Assembly (NCBI GenBank): GCA_002951995.1
Contig: CP019797.1
Location: forward strand, 2,402,501 to 2,466,500
Length of the DNA stretch: 64,000 bases
Direction of reading: 5' to 3'
DNA from: Stenotrophomonas acidaminiphila
Lineage (GTDB): Bacteria; Pseudomonadota; Gammaproteobacteria; Xanthomonadales; Xanthomonadaceae
Below, piece by piece: positions 36,624 to 45,256 of this stretch. Position numbers and translations under genes: made by a program. The notes beneath the pieces were generated by a model. That model did not search any database. It worked only from the letters and a program-made list of their open reading frames with translations, and was not told the origin of the DNA. The first letter of the stretch is position 1; every line of letters starts with the position of its first letter.

Positions 36624-38093
36624 ATGAGCACTCACGCGCTGCCCAGCCACGACCAATGCGAACAGGCCCGCCTGGCCCGCGACGCGCGCTTCGACGGGCT
36701 GTTCTTCACCGCCGTGCGCAGTACCGGCATCTACTGCCGGCCAGTGTGCCCGGCACCGCCGCCGCGCCGCGACAACGTCAGCTATTACCCCACCGCCGCG
36801 GCGGCCGCGGCGGCCGGCTATCGCCCCTGCCTGCGCTGCCGCCCGGAACTGTCGCCGGACGACGCCAATTTCATGCAGGACCACACCCTGCACCGGGCGC
36901 TGGCGCTGCTGGACGAAGGCATCCTGCAGGACCAGCCGGTCGCCGCGCTGGCGCAGGCCATGGAGCTGAGTACGCGCCAGTTGCAGCGGCTGTTCGTCGC
37001 CCGGCTCGGCGCCACCCCCGCGCAGTTGCACGCGACCCGGCGCCTGCTGCTGGCCAAGCAACTGCTCACCGAAACCCACCTGCCGGTGACCGAGGTGGCG
37101 CTGGCCGCCGGCTTCAACAGCCTGCGCCGCTTCAACGACGCCTTCCTCGCCGGCTGTGGCATGCCGCCCAGCGCCCTGCGCAGGCGCCATGGCGCGGTGG
37201 CCGGCGGCGAGCCGGTGCTGCGGCTGGCGTACCGTCCGCCGCTGGATTTCCCCACGATGCTCGAGTTCCTGCGCAGGCGCGCGATCCCCGGCATCGAACG
37301 CATCGACGCCGACAGCTACCGGCGGGTGATCGTCGCCAATGGCCGCGCCAGCCTGATCCGGGTCAGTGCCGACCCGAAGCGGCCGGAGCTGCGCCTGCAG
37401 CTCGGCACCACCGACGCGCGCGCGATCCCGGCGATCGTGGCCAGGGTGCGGCGGGTGTTCGACCTGGATGCCGACCTGGCCACCGTGCATGCCTGCCTGG
37501 CGCGCGAGCCGCTGCTGGCGCGGGGCATCGCGCGGCGCCCCGGCCTGCGCATCCCCGGCGGCTGGGACGGCTTCGAAGTGGCCGCGCGCGCCGTGCTGGG
37601 GCAGCAGGTGAGCGTCGCTGCGGCCACCACGTTGGCGCGGCGGCTGGTCGAACGCTTCGGACAGGCGCTGGCGGACCTGCCCGACGGCCTGGACCGTCAA
37701 TTCCCCACCCCGGAAGTATTGGCCGAGGCGCCGCTGGAAAGCATCGGCCTGCCGCGCACCCGTGCGGCCACGCTGCGGGCGGTGGCGCGGGCCTGCAGCG
37801 AAGGCCGGCTGCAGTTCAGCCGCGCCCAGACCCTGGAACAGTTCGTCCAGCAGGCCACCGCGCTGCCCGGCATCGGCCCGTGGACGGCCCACTACATGGC
37901 CCTGCGCGCACTGGGCATGCCCGACGCCTTCCCCGCCGGCGACCTGGTGCTGCAGCAGGTGCTCGGCGAAGGCCAGCGCCTGAGCGAGCGCGCCACCGAG
38001 GCCCGTTCGCAGGCCTGGCGCCCCTGGCGCGCCTATGCGGTCCTCCATCTGTGGCACCTGGCCGCCGAACCCGACAAGGAACCGACGCAATGA
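36624..38093 (+). CDS. alkA: Ada-type regulator fused to 3-methyladenine DNA glycosylase AlkA
   Basis: 489 residues in three parts. (1) Ada N-terminal zinc domain: [20 protein letters not shown], then [10 protein letters not shown], giving the four-Cys zinc site with a methyl-phosphotriester acceptor Cys. (2) AraC helix-turn-helix: [20 protein letters not shown], then [17 protein letters not shown]. (3) AlkA glycosylase domain: [19 protein letters not shown], the Hh[21 protein letters not shown] and catalytic Asp in [11 protein letters not shown]. This Ada-AlkA fusion senses alkyl damage and excises 3-alkylated purines. The stop overlaps ogt by ATGA, so both are one operon. Confidence 0.93.
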   Translation: MSTHALPSHDQCEQARLARDARFDGLFFTAVRSTGIYCRPVCPAPPPRRDNVSYYPTAAAAAAAGYRPCLRCRPELSPDDANFMQDHTLHRALALLDEGILQDQPVAALAQAMELSTRQLQRLFVARLGATPAQLHATRRLLLAKQLLTETHLPVTEVALAAGFNSLRRFNDAFLAGCGMPPSALRRRHGAVAGGEPVLRLAYRPPLDFPTMLEFLRRRAIPGIERIDADSYRRVIVANGRASLIRVSADPKRPELRLQLGTTDARAIPAIVARVRRVFDLDADLATVHACLAREPLLARGIARRPGLRIPGGWDGFEVAARAVLGQQVSVAAATTLARRLVERFGQALADLPDGLDRQFPTPEVLAEAPLESIGLPRTRAATLRAVARACSEGRLQFSRAQTLEQFVQQATALPGIGPWTAHYMALRALGMPDAFPAGDLVLQQVLGEGQRLSERATEARSQAWRPWRAYAVLHLWHLAAEPDKEPTQ

Positions 38094-38599
38094 CCCTCTT
38101 CTATGATCGCTTCAACACCCCCATCGGCCCCCTGACCGTCGCCGCCGACGCGGCCGGCCTGCGCCACATCCTGTTCGCGCACAACCGCCACGATGCCAAG
38201 GGCCGCGACCAGTGGCAGCACGCGCCGGACGCCGTCGCCGAACCCCGCCGGCAATTGCTGGACTACCTGCATGGCCGCCGCCGCACCTTCGACCTGGTGC
38301 TGGCCCCGGTCGGCACCGAGTTCCAGCGGCAGGTCTGGCACGCGCTGGCCGACATCCCGTTCGGCGGCACCTGGAGCTATCGCCAGCTGGCACAGCGCAT
38401 CGGCCGCCCCAGTGCGACCCGCGCGGTGGGCGCGGCCAATGGCCGCAACCCACTGCCGATCGTGCTGCCCTGCCACCGGGTGATCGGCAACGACGGTTCG
38501 CTGACCGGCTTCGGCGGCGGCCTGCCGACCAAGGCCGCGCTGCTGCGGCTTGAAGGCGCGCTGCCCGACACGGTCGCCGCGCCCGCCCTGTTCGACTAG
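38090..38599 (+). CDS. ogt: methylated-DNA-[protein]-cysteine S-methyltransferase
   Basis: 169 residues, suicide repair enzyme that takes the methyl group from O6-methylguanine and O4-methylthymine. The active-site motif [11 protein letters not shown] holds the acceptor Cys. Helix-turn-helix region [20 protein letters not shown] is present with the Arg finger. The start ATG overlaps the alkA stop (ATGA), ensuring co-translation of glycosylase and methyltransferase. Ada-type regulation by the upstream protein is likely but the ada box was not identified. Confidence 0.93.
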   Translation: MTLFYDRFNTPIGPLTVAADAAGLRHILFAHNRHDAKGRDQWQHAPDAVAEPRRQLLDYLHGRRRTFDLVLAPVGTEFQRQVWHALADIPFGGTWSYRQLAQRIGRPSATRAVGAANGRNPLPIVLPCHRVIGNDGSLTGFGGGLPTKAALLRLEGALPDTVAAPALFD

Positions 38600-38661
38600 A
38601 CCGCGACGACGAAGCACCCGGCGTCTGCCTGCTGTCATCATGGCGGGACTATCATTGGCGC

Positions 38662-39915
38662 ATGATTCATTTCCGCACTTCCCTCGCGCTGTTCGGCGCC
38701 TGCCTGCTCGCCGCCTGCGCCTCGACCGGCCCCACCCCCGCTACTCCCGCTGCCGCCACGGCGCCGCCCACCGTCCTGCTGCTATCCATCGACGGCCTGC
38801 GCGCGGACATGGTCGAGCGCGGCCACAGCCCCAACCTGGCCCGCCTGGCGCGCGAAGGCGTGCGTGCGGTCGGCATGTCCCCGTCCTACCCGTCGCTGAC
38901 CTTCCCCAACCACTACACCCTGGTCACGGGGCTGCGTCCGGACCACCACGGCATCATCCACAACAGCATGCGCGCCGAGGACCTGGGCGATTTCCGCCTG
39001 GACAACCGCGAGGCGGTGACCAACCCGGCCTGGTGGGGTGGCGAGCCGATCTGGGTCGGCGTCGAGAAGGCTGGCTACAAAAGCGCGACCTGGTCATGGC
39101 CCGGCAGCGAGGCCGCCATCCAGGGCGTGCACGCCAGCCAATGGCACGCCTACGACGAAAGCGTGCCGCTGCCCGAACGCATGCAGTTGGTGCTGTCATG
39201 GCTGCAGGGCGCGCCCGACGGCCACAAGCCGCGCCTGGTCGCGGCCTACATGGAGCAGGTCGACAAGGCCGGGCACACCTACGGTCCGGACTCGCCCGAG
39301 TACGCCGCCGCGCTGCAGCAGGTGGACGCCGCCATCGGCGAGCTGCTGGACGGCATGCGCCGCGACGGCCTGCTCGACCAGACCAACGTGATCGTCGTGT
39401 CCGACCATGGCATGGCCAATGTCGCGGACGGACAGGTGATCGCCACCGAGGACATGGTCGCCCCGGAGATCGCGCGCGAGGTATCGGTCGGCCAGTCGAT
39501 CGGCTTCGCGCCGCAGCCGGGGCGCGAACGCGAGGCGGAAAAGGCCCTGCTCGGCGCGCACCCGCACTACGACTGCTGGAAGAAGGAACAGCTGCCGGCA
39601 CGCTGGCACTACGGCACCCACCCGCGCATTCCGCCGATCGTCTGCCAGATGCACGAAGGCTGGGATGCGCTGACCCGCAAGAGCATCGCCCGGCGCCCGC
39701 CCGGCAACCGCGGCTCGCACGGGTACGACCCGGCGCTGCCCTCGATGCAGGCGGTGTTCGTCGCCCGCGGCCCCGCGTTCCGCCAGGGCGTACTGCTGCC
39801 CCGCTTCGACAACGTCGACGTCTACCCGCTGCTGGCGCGGTTGACCGGCATCACCCCGGCGCCGAACGACGGCGATCCGCAGGCGCTGCTGCCGGCGTTG
39901 CGTCACCCCGAGTAA
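38662..39915 (+). CDS. nucleotide pyrophosphatase/phosphodiesterase (ENPP-like) lipoprotein
   Basis: 417 residues with lipoprotein signal MIHFRTSLALFGACLLAAC. It belongs to the alkaline-phosphatase superfamily NPP type known structurally from Xanthomonas. The nucleophile is Thr80 in SPSYPSLTFPNHYTLVTG. Metal ligands appear as LLLSIDGLRADM (Asp), VDKAGHTYG, VIVVSDHGMANV (Asp-His) and GSHGYDPALP (His). It hydrolyses nucleotide pyrophosphate or phosphodiester bonds, probably outside the cytoplasm. It stands alone. Confidence 0.92.
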   Translation: MIHFRTSLALFGACLLAACASTGPTPATPAAATAPPTVLLLSIDGLRADMVERGHSPNLARLAREGVRAVGMSPSYPSLTFPNHYTLVTGLRPDHHGIIHNSMRAEDLGDFRLDNREAVTNPAWWGGEPIWVGVEKAGYKSATWSWPGSEAAIQGVHASQWHAYDESVPLPERMQLVLSWLQGAPDGHKPRLVAAYMEQVDKAGHTYGPDSPEYAAALQQVDAAIGELLDGMRRDGLLDQTNVIVVSDHGMANVADGQVIATEDMVAPEIAREVSVGQSIGFAPQPGREREAEKALLGAHPHYDCWKKEQLPARWHYGTHPRIPPIVCQMHEGWDALTRKSIARRPPGNRGSHGYDPALPSMQAVFVARGPAFRQGVLLPRFDNVDVYPLLARLTGITPAPNDGDPQALLPALRHPE

Positions 39916-40111
39916 ACCAGTGCAGCGCGCCCCGAAGAAGCGAGGGGCGCGGGTGGAAGACACGCCCGGCGGCTGCACGTGGCACCCACCTGCATGTGGC
40001 TGCGCGGCGGTGCTGGTCCGCCGCAGCACCGGGGTCTGGCCAGCGCCCGGGCCAGGCCTGTGGGCGAGCCGGGGATTCGCATGCCCCCGAATCCAGAGGT
40101 TGGCGCGGAAA

Positions 40112-41130
40112 TCAGCCGGCCGGCATCGGGGAAAAGCGCTTCAGGCCGGCGGCCCTGATCCGCTGCAAAGGCGCCTCCACGGCGTAGTAGAGGATCATTC
40201 CGGCGATGATCGAGGCGAGGATGCACGCGAGGAAAGCAGACACCGAATCACCCGCCATGGCCGACACCCTGGACATCACCAGCCAGTGGATGAGGTAGAT
40301 CGAGAAACTGCATTCACCGATCCGGTCGAAAATCCTCCGCCCAAGCCCGGCTCCGGAAAGCCGATCCGCGCAGAAAAACAGGAATACCCCCAGATCAGGG
40401 AAATGAACACGAACTTGTCCCGCAGCCACGGGCCATAAGGCATTCCAAACAGGATGTTCCTGGTAACAGGCATGGCCAGCATGAGCAAAGCCACCGTCAA
40501 CAGAATCACCAGCTGCACGCGACGCAACGAGGGCTGCTCGTCGCTTTGCGCATAAAGAACGGCACAGGCCACGCCAATGACGAAACTGGCGACATACCAT
40601 CGCATCTGGACGCTGTTCTCGGGCGTCATCCAGAACGGATACAGGGCCTGGCAGGCCAGGACGATCAGGGCGCACGCCAGTACCTGCCCGGCGACGCCAA
40701 GCCTGCCGGCGTAGCCGACCCCCAGGACGATGACCGGCAGGAGGAAGTAGAACTTGAACTCCACCGGGATCGTCCAGAGGTGCGCGTACCCCTTGCGCAT
40801 CAGTGCGGCATCGAACAGGTCGGCCATGGAATCGATGCCGGCGCTACCGGCAAAGAAGTAGATGCACACCGCGAGCCAGTACATCGGGACGATTCTGGCG
40901 AAGCGGCCGATCCCGTACTCGACCATGGACCTGCGGCTGATTCCGGAAGCGCTGATCTTGAGGGTCAGCAGAAAAGCGCTCAGGACGAAGAACAGCCATA
41001 CGCCGATCTTGGCAAGGGGGCCGACGAAGGGGGTCAGGGCCTTCAGGCTGAAGCCCGCCGCATGCCCCACGAGGACCATGAAGCAAGCCATACCTCTTAT
41101 CGCTTTTACCGCGGACAGCCCTCTTCTCAT
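40112..41130 (-). CDS. acyltransferase-3 family membrane protein (apparent -1 frameshift)
   Basis: An ~10-span membrane acyltransferase (OafA/NodX type), which moves acyl groups to sugars of surface polysaccharides. MRRGLSAVKAIRGMACFMVL begins it, with the family His in LVGHAAGFS and a FARIVPMYWLAV block. The frame runs to ...FVFISLIWG, then breaks; the other frame resumes at VFLFFCADRLSGAGL and continues to IYLIHWLVMSRVSAMAG and AVEAPLQRIRAAGLKR. One G missing in a run of five (40387-40391, CCCCC on +) explains it. ATG at 41130 is preferred: the 22 residues of a longer frame are unlike the family. Base composition of this gene seems slightly less GC-rich than its neighbours, which could mean acquisition. 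Confidence 0.82.
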
Positions 41131-41482
41131 CCCCACCCAGCCCCCGGAAGCAGGCGCATTTATACCACGCCCCTTTCTGCAGCCGTTTTCGTCCATAAGG
41201 AAGGTTCAACCGCACTCGCGCGGGGGCTGTCCGCCCATGACGGCGCGCCTTCCCCAAGCGCCTGCAGGCTCGACATGGCCCGGCAGCAATCCTCCCGGTA
41301 CGACAACGTGGGCGCCTTCAGGACGCGCCAGGGGACCATGCTGTCCGCCAATGACCAGGGGGTCACGGCGCAGACACCCGCCTCACGCGCGCAGCATCCC
41401 CTGGATTCCCCTTCCGCCGTGCAATGTGCACGGACAAAAAAAGCGGCGCAAGCGCCGCTTTTTCGCTGATGCCAGCCCGGGA
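41131..41482. other. 352-base stretch without a gene
   Basis: It lies between the acyltransferase start and the end of the bTHX gene. It contains the bTHX terminator at 41436-41463. The remaining part shows no supported CDS. Confidence 0.45.
41436..41463 (-). terminator. rho-independent terminator of the bTHX gene
   Basis: GCGGCGC-AA-GCGCCGC stem, preceded by seven A and followed by five T; on the minus strand this gives a stem and seven U residues 20 bases after the bTHX stop. Confidence 0.85.
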
Positions 41483-41665
41483 TCAACCGGCCTTGGCCAC
41501 CGTCTTCTTGGCCACGGCCTTCTTGGCCGGTGCCTTGGCGACAGTCTTCTTGGCGACCGGCGCAGCTGCGCCCACGGCCACCTTGCTCACCGAATGCGAG
41601 CGCGCATTGCCATAGCTGGCGTTATAGCGCTTGCCCTTGGCGGTCTTACGGTCACCCTTACCCAT
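41483..41665 (-). CDS. 30S ribosomal protein bTHX with Lys/Ala-rich tail
   Basis: 60 residues. The first ~25, MGKGDRKTAKGKRYNASYGN, match the small ribosomal protein bTHX (MGKGDxKTxxGKxxxxSYGxxR) that sits in the 30S head. The tail, VAKKTVAKAPAKKAVAKKTV, is an Ala-Lys-Pro repeat like histone H1 or AlgP, and makes the protein about twice the usual length of ~26 residues. The terminator downstream and the clear start support a real gene. The tail may have been added in Xanthomonadaceae; it may contact RNA. Confidence 0.82.
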   Translation of the reverse strand: MGKGDRKTAKGKRYNASYGNARSHSVSKVAVGAAAPVAKKTVAKAPAKKAVAKKTVAKAG

Positions 41666-41773
41666 GTCGTCAACTCCTTAGTGTGAAATCAGATTGCCCC
41701 GTACTGACACGGGTTCGGCGAGGCCGCTGTAGCAGCGCCCCCGCGCGTGAAGTGAAAGCCTACCATGCGCCCC

Positions 41774-42184
41774 TCAATGCGCGCAGCTGGCGTCGTGCAC
41801 GTGCAGGTGGTTGAGCCGCAGGTTCATCAGGTGCGCCAGCCCCACCAGCACGCCGCCGAGCGTCATCACCACCGCGTGCGGCAACTGCGAATGATGCAGC
41901 CCGGCATGCAGCAACCCGGCCCACAGCAGCGCCAGGCCCGGCACCAGCAGCGCCAGCGCGCGCAGCGCGCGGTGGCGGCGGTAGCCCCATAGCAGGCTGA
42001 ACAGGCCAAGGAAGGTCACGAACACCACCACCGCCTGTTCGACCCCGTCGCTCAACCAGAACGACAGGCCCAGCGACGGCGCCAATGCCAGCAGCGCCGG
42101 CAATGCCGCACAGTGCACCGCGCACAGCAGCGAACCGGCGGCACCGAAGCGGTCGAGGAACTGGCGGGACGATTTCAGCGGCAT
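41774..42184 (-). CDS. MerC-domain membrane protein
   Basis: 136 residues, four membrane spans. The MerC signature GAAGSLLCAVHCAALPALLA has a CxxxC pair in TM1, and a His-rich C-terminus (NLRLNHLHVHDASCAH) could bind metal. MerC proteins were first known as mercury importers, but the diverged chromosomal type next to a zinc-type receptor suggests zinc or another divalent metal. The start MPLKSSRQFLD at 42184 is preferred because the in-frame ATG at 42235 would place the operator inside the coding region. It is divergent from the TonB-dependent receptor, with a Zur-like box between. Confidence 0.82.
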   Translation of the reverse strand: MPLKSSRQFLDRFGAAGSLLCAVHCAALPALLALAPSLGLSFWLSDGVEQAVVVFVTFLGLFSLLWGYRRHRALRALALLVPGLALLWAGLLHAGLHHSQLPHAVVMTLGGVLVGLAHLMNLRLNHLHVHDASCAH

Positions 42185-42212
42185 GACTTCCAGCAGGGGC
42201 GGTGGCGCGTTA

Positions 42213-42227
42213 TGGAATAATATAACA
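42213..42227. promoter_or_regulatory. Zur-box-like operator between MerC and TonB receptor genes
   Basis: TGGAATAATATAACA matches 13 of 15 positions of the Zur-box core I know from Gammaproteobacteria, TGTTATAWTATAACA. It is the only AT-rich patch in this region, lies 29 bases from the MerC start and 88 from the receptor start, and could control both. Confidence 0.65.
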
Positions 42228-42314
42228 TTATCCATCGGCCCGCTTGAGCTCCCTGCTTCCCGTTTCCCGTCCCGGCCGCCCCTCGCCCCTCAATTGATAC
42301 AAAGTAACAACACC

Positions 42315-44525
42315 ATGACCCGACCCACCCACTCCCGCCGCCTTCCGCGTCTCGCCCGCCACGCCCTGTCCGTGGCGCTTGTCGCCGCCCTTCCGGCCGC
42401 CGCCCAGGCCGCCGACGAAACCGATGGGCAGAGCCATCACCTGACCGAACTGTCCACGGTCAAGGTCACCGCCTCGCCGCTGCAGAGCGATGCCGAATCG
42501 CTCGCCCGGCCGGTCGCGGTGCTGGCCGGCGAGGAGCTGGATGCACGCAAGGGCGCCACCCTGGGCGACACCATCGCGCGCATGCCCGGGGTGCAGACCA
42601 GCAATTTCGGCCCCGGCGTGGGCCGGCCGATCATCCGTGGGCAGGAAGGCCCGCGCGTGGCGGTGGTCGCCAACGGCGTCGGCAACATGGACGCGTCCAC
42701 CGTCAGCGCCGACCACGCCACCAGCATCGAGCCGTTCCTGGCCGACCAGATCGAAGTGCTGAAGGGACCGGCGACCCTGCTGTTCGGCAGCGGCGCCATC
42801 GGCGGCGCGGTCAACGTGGTCGACGGGCGCATCGCCCGCGACCTGCCCGACCGCCCCCTGAGCGGCCGCGCCGAGCTGCGCGGCAACAGCGTCAACGACG
42901 AGCGCAGCGGCATGTTCCGGCTCGATGGCGTCAGCGGCGGCAACCTGGTGCTGCACGTCGATGGCCTGGTGCGAAACGGCGACGACTACCGCATTCCCGG
43001 CCGTGCGATCGACCCTGCGGTGCTGGATGACGACCACGACGATCACGCCGATCACGGTGACGAACTGGGTCCGCGCGGACGCCTGGAGAACAGCGCCATG
43101 CGCACCCGCGCCGGCGGCGTCGGTGCCACCTGGCTGGGCGAATCCGGTTTCCTCGGCGCCTCGCTGGGCACCTACCGCAGCAACTACGGCATCCCCAACG
43201 GCGCCCATGTCCACGCCGGCGACGATCACGACCATGACCACGACCACGACGACCACGGCGAAGAAGCGGCTGGCGAGCACGACGTGCGCATCGACATGGT
43301 GCAGAACCGCTTCGACGTGAAGGGCGGCGTCTACGATCCGCTGCCGTTCCTGCAGAGCGTCACCGTGCGCGCGGCCTGGACCGACTACGAGCACACCGAA
43401 CTGGACGCCGGCACCCCGTCCACCCGCTTCACCAACAAGGGCGTGGAAGGCCGCGTGGAAGCGGTGCAGACCCCGCTGGCCGGCTGGAACGGCGCGTTCG
43501 GCCTGCAGTTCGGCGACAGCGACTTCGGCGCGCACGGCGAGGAGGCCTTTGTCCCCGGCACCACCACCCGCAGCCTGGGACTGTTCGTGCTGCAGGAAAA
43601 GCAGTTCGGTCCGCTCAAGCTGGAACTGGGCGGCCGCCACGACCGGGTCCGGTTGAGCCCGGAGGGCACCGCGCCCGACCGCGACTTCGGTGCCACCAAC
43701 CTGTCGGCGGCCGGCATCTGGACGGTCAACGACCATGTCGACCTGCGCTTCGGCGTGGACCGCTCCGAGCGCGCGCCAACCAACGAGGAGCTGTACGCCG
43801 CCGGCGCCCACATCGCCACCCGCTCGCTGGAGATCGGCGACGCCAACCTGGACACCGAGCGCGGCCACCGCATGGAACTGGGCCTGCACGCGCACAGTGA
43901 CCGCATCGACGTCTCGGCCGCGGTCTACCAGACGAAGTTCAAGGACTTCATCTATCTGGCCGACACCGGCGTGGTCGAGCAGGGCCTGCCGGTCCGGGTC
44001 TGGACCCAGCAGGACGCCACCTTCAAGGGCGCCGAGGCCGAGGCCATGTTCCATCTGGTCGAAGGCGACGGCGGCGACTGGGACCTGCGCGTGTTCGGCG
44101 ACTACGTCAAGGCCGAACTGGACGGCAGCGGCAGCCGCCGTGCGGACATCGCCGTGCCGCATGGCGACCACAGCCACGCTTACAGCGTCGACCTCGCCAA
44201 CGGCGGCCATCTGCCGCGGATCGCGCCGGCACGCGTCGGCGCCGACCTGCGCTGGGCCCGCGACGGCTGGCGCGCTTCGCTGGGCGCGATCCGCTACGGC
44301 AGCCAGCGCGACGTCGCCGCGAACGAGGCGCCCAGCCCCGGCTACACCCTGGTCGACGCGCACCTTGCCTACCGCTGGGACCGCAACGGCAGCAACAGCT
44401 ACGAGCTGTTCCTGGACGGCAGCAACCTGGGCAACCGCCAGGTGCGCCCGCACACCTCGCTGCTGCGCGACTACGCACCGCTGCCCGGCCGCGGCGTCGC
44501 CTTCGGCATCCGCGCCTGGTTCTGA
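42315..44525 (+). CDS. TonB-dependent outer-membrane receptor, His-rich, zinc-type (ZnuD-like)
   Basis: 736 residues with a signal peptide (RHALSVALVAALPAAAQAA), a plug domain (TVKVTASPLQSDAESLARPV; VEVLKGPATLLFGSGAIGGA-type block, here QIEVLKGPATLLFGSGAIG) and a 22-strand barrel ending in aromatic F (GVAFGIRAWF). Two extracellular loops are extremely His/Asp-rich: DDDHDDHADHGDE near residue 236 and HVHAGDDHDHDHDHDDHGE near residue 296. Zinc-uptake receptors such as neisserial ZnuD carry the same kind of loops and are Zur-regulated. With the Zur-like box upstream this is best read as a zinc importer. A terminator follows at 44553. Confidence 0.9.
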   Translation: MTRPTHSRRLPRLARHALSVALVAALPAAAQAADETDGQSHHLTELSTVKVTASPLQSDAESLARPVAVLAGEELDARKGATLGDTIARMPGVQTSNFGPGVGRPIIRGQEGPRVAVVANGVGNMDASTVSADHATSIEPFLADQIEVLKGPATLLFGSGAIGGAVNVVDGRIARDLPDRPLSGRAELRGNSVNDERSGMFRLDGVSGGNLVLHVDGLVRNGDDYRIPGRAIDPAVLDDDHDDHADHGDELGPRGRLENSAMRTRAGGVGATWLGESGFLGASLGTYRSNYGIPNGAHVHAGDDHDHDHDHDDHGEEAAGEHDVRIDMVQNRFDVKGGVYDPLPFLQSVTVRAAWTDYEHTELDAGTPSTRFTNKGVEGRVEAVQTPLAGWNGAFGLQFGDSDFGAHGEEAFVPGTTTRSLGLFVLQEKQFGPLKLELGGRHDRVRLSPEGTAPDRDFGATNLSAAGIWTVNDHVDLRFGVDRSERAPTNEELYAAGAHIATRSLEIGDANLDTERGHRMELGLHAHSDRIDVSAAVYQTKFKDFIYLADTGVVEQGLPVRVWTQQDATFKGAEAEAMFHLVEGDGGDWDLRVFGDYVKAELDGSGSRRADIAVPHGDHSHAYSVDLANGGHLPRIAPARVGADLRWARDGWRASLGAIRYGSQRDVAANEAPSPGYTLVDAHLAYRWDRNGSNSYELFLDGSNLGNRQVRPHTSLLRDYAPLPGRGVAFGIRAWF

Positions 44526-44552
44526 CCGGCGCGCTGCCGACGACGGCATGAG

Positions 44553-44582
44553 GGAAGGGGCCGCAAGGCCCCTTCCGCTTTT
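44553..44582 (+). terminator. rho-independent terminator after the TonB receptor
   Basis: GGAAGGGGCC-GCAA-GGCCCCTTCC, a 10-bp perfect stem with a short T run, 28 bases after the stop. Confidence 0.85.
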
Positions 44583-44661
44583 CCGGCACCCGGTCGCCAC
44601 CGCCGCGCAGGTGAACGCCCGCCCGGGCGGACACTGCGTTTCACGCCGCGCTCATTGCAAG

Positions 44662-44677
44662 CGGACATTTTTGTCCG
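44662..44677. promoter_or_regulatory. candidate TetR operator, 16-base palindrome
   Basis: CGGACA-TTTT-TGTCCG, 6-base arms in perfect inverted repeat with a 4-base spacer, ending 7 bases before the TetR start codon. Its position would block transcription of the tetR-emrB-emrA operon. Confidence 0.6.
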
Positions 44678-44683
44678 GATCAT

Positions 44684-45256
44684 ATGCGCATGACCTCGAT
44701 CCGTTCCGATGCCGCCGCGCGTCGCGCCCAGCTGCTGGACGCGGCCGACGCCGTGTTCGGCGAACACGGCATCACCGCGCCGCTGGACCTGGTGGTGGAA
44801 CGGGCCGGCGTCGGCCGTGCCACGCTGTACCGCAACTTCCCCGACCGCGCCGCGCTGATCGAGGCGATGCTGCAGCGCACGGTGGAGAAGATCCAGGCGC
44901 ACGTGGCCGAACTGGGCGAGCGCGATGACGCCCTGTTCGCGCTGCTCGAGGGCATGGCCCGGCGCATCGTGCACTCGCCGGCGCTGGCCGATTACTGGCG
45001 CGCCGTGGACCAGAACGACCCGCCGATCCGCGCCGCGCGCCAGCGGGTCCTGAAGCTGATGGAGCCGGCCCTGGAGCGGGCGCGGGCGGCGGGCCTGTGT
45101 CGCCCGGACCTGGCGCTGGCCGACCTGTCGCTGGTATCGAGCATGCTCGGCGCCGCGCTGCGCGGACGCACCCGCGCCGAGCGGGCCCGGCTCGCCAGCC
45201 GCGCACTGCAGTTGCTGCGCCCCGGGCTGGCCGCGACCGGGGGCGCCGGCGAATGA
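44684..45256 (+). CDS. TetR-family transcriptional regulator of the efflux operon
   Basis: 190 residues. The HTH is AALLDAADAVFGEHGITAPL-type (here LLDAADAVFGEHGITAP), with DLVVERAGVGRATLYRNFPD as recognition helix region. The C-terminal part (YWRAVDQNDPPIRAARQRVL) is the ligand-binding helix bundle. The stop overlaps emrB by ATGA, and the three genes tetR-emrB-emrA form an operon. The palindrome 7 bases upstream suggests autorepression, released by an effluxed compound. Confidence 0.9.
   Translation: MRMTSIRSDAAARRAQLLDAADAVFGEHGITAPLDLVVERAGVGRATLYRNFPDRAALIEAMLQRTVEKIQAHVAELGERDDALFALLEGMARRIVHSPALADYWRAVDQNDPPIRAARQRVLKLMEPALERARAAGLCRPDLALADLSLVSSMLGAALRGRTRAERARLASRALQLLRPGLAATGGAGE

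Noticed and set aside
41483..41665. Histone H1-like or AlgP-type protein
   Set aside because: The tail looks histone-like, but the N-terminal 25 residues match ribosomal protein bTHX, which is a better explanation.
42184..42235. Longer MerC protein from the ATG at 42235
   Set aside because: It would put the Zur-like operator inside the coding region; the added residues (DNVILFHNAPPPLLEV) do not fit MerC.
42228..44600. A 790-residue open frame antisense to the TonB receptor
   Set aside because: Low-complexity shadow of the receptor gene; the receptor has a signal peptide, plug and barrel signatures.
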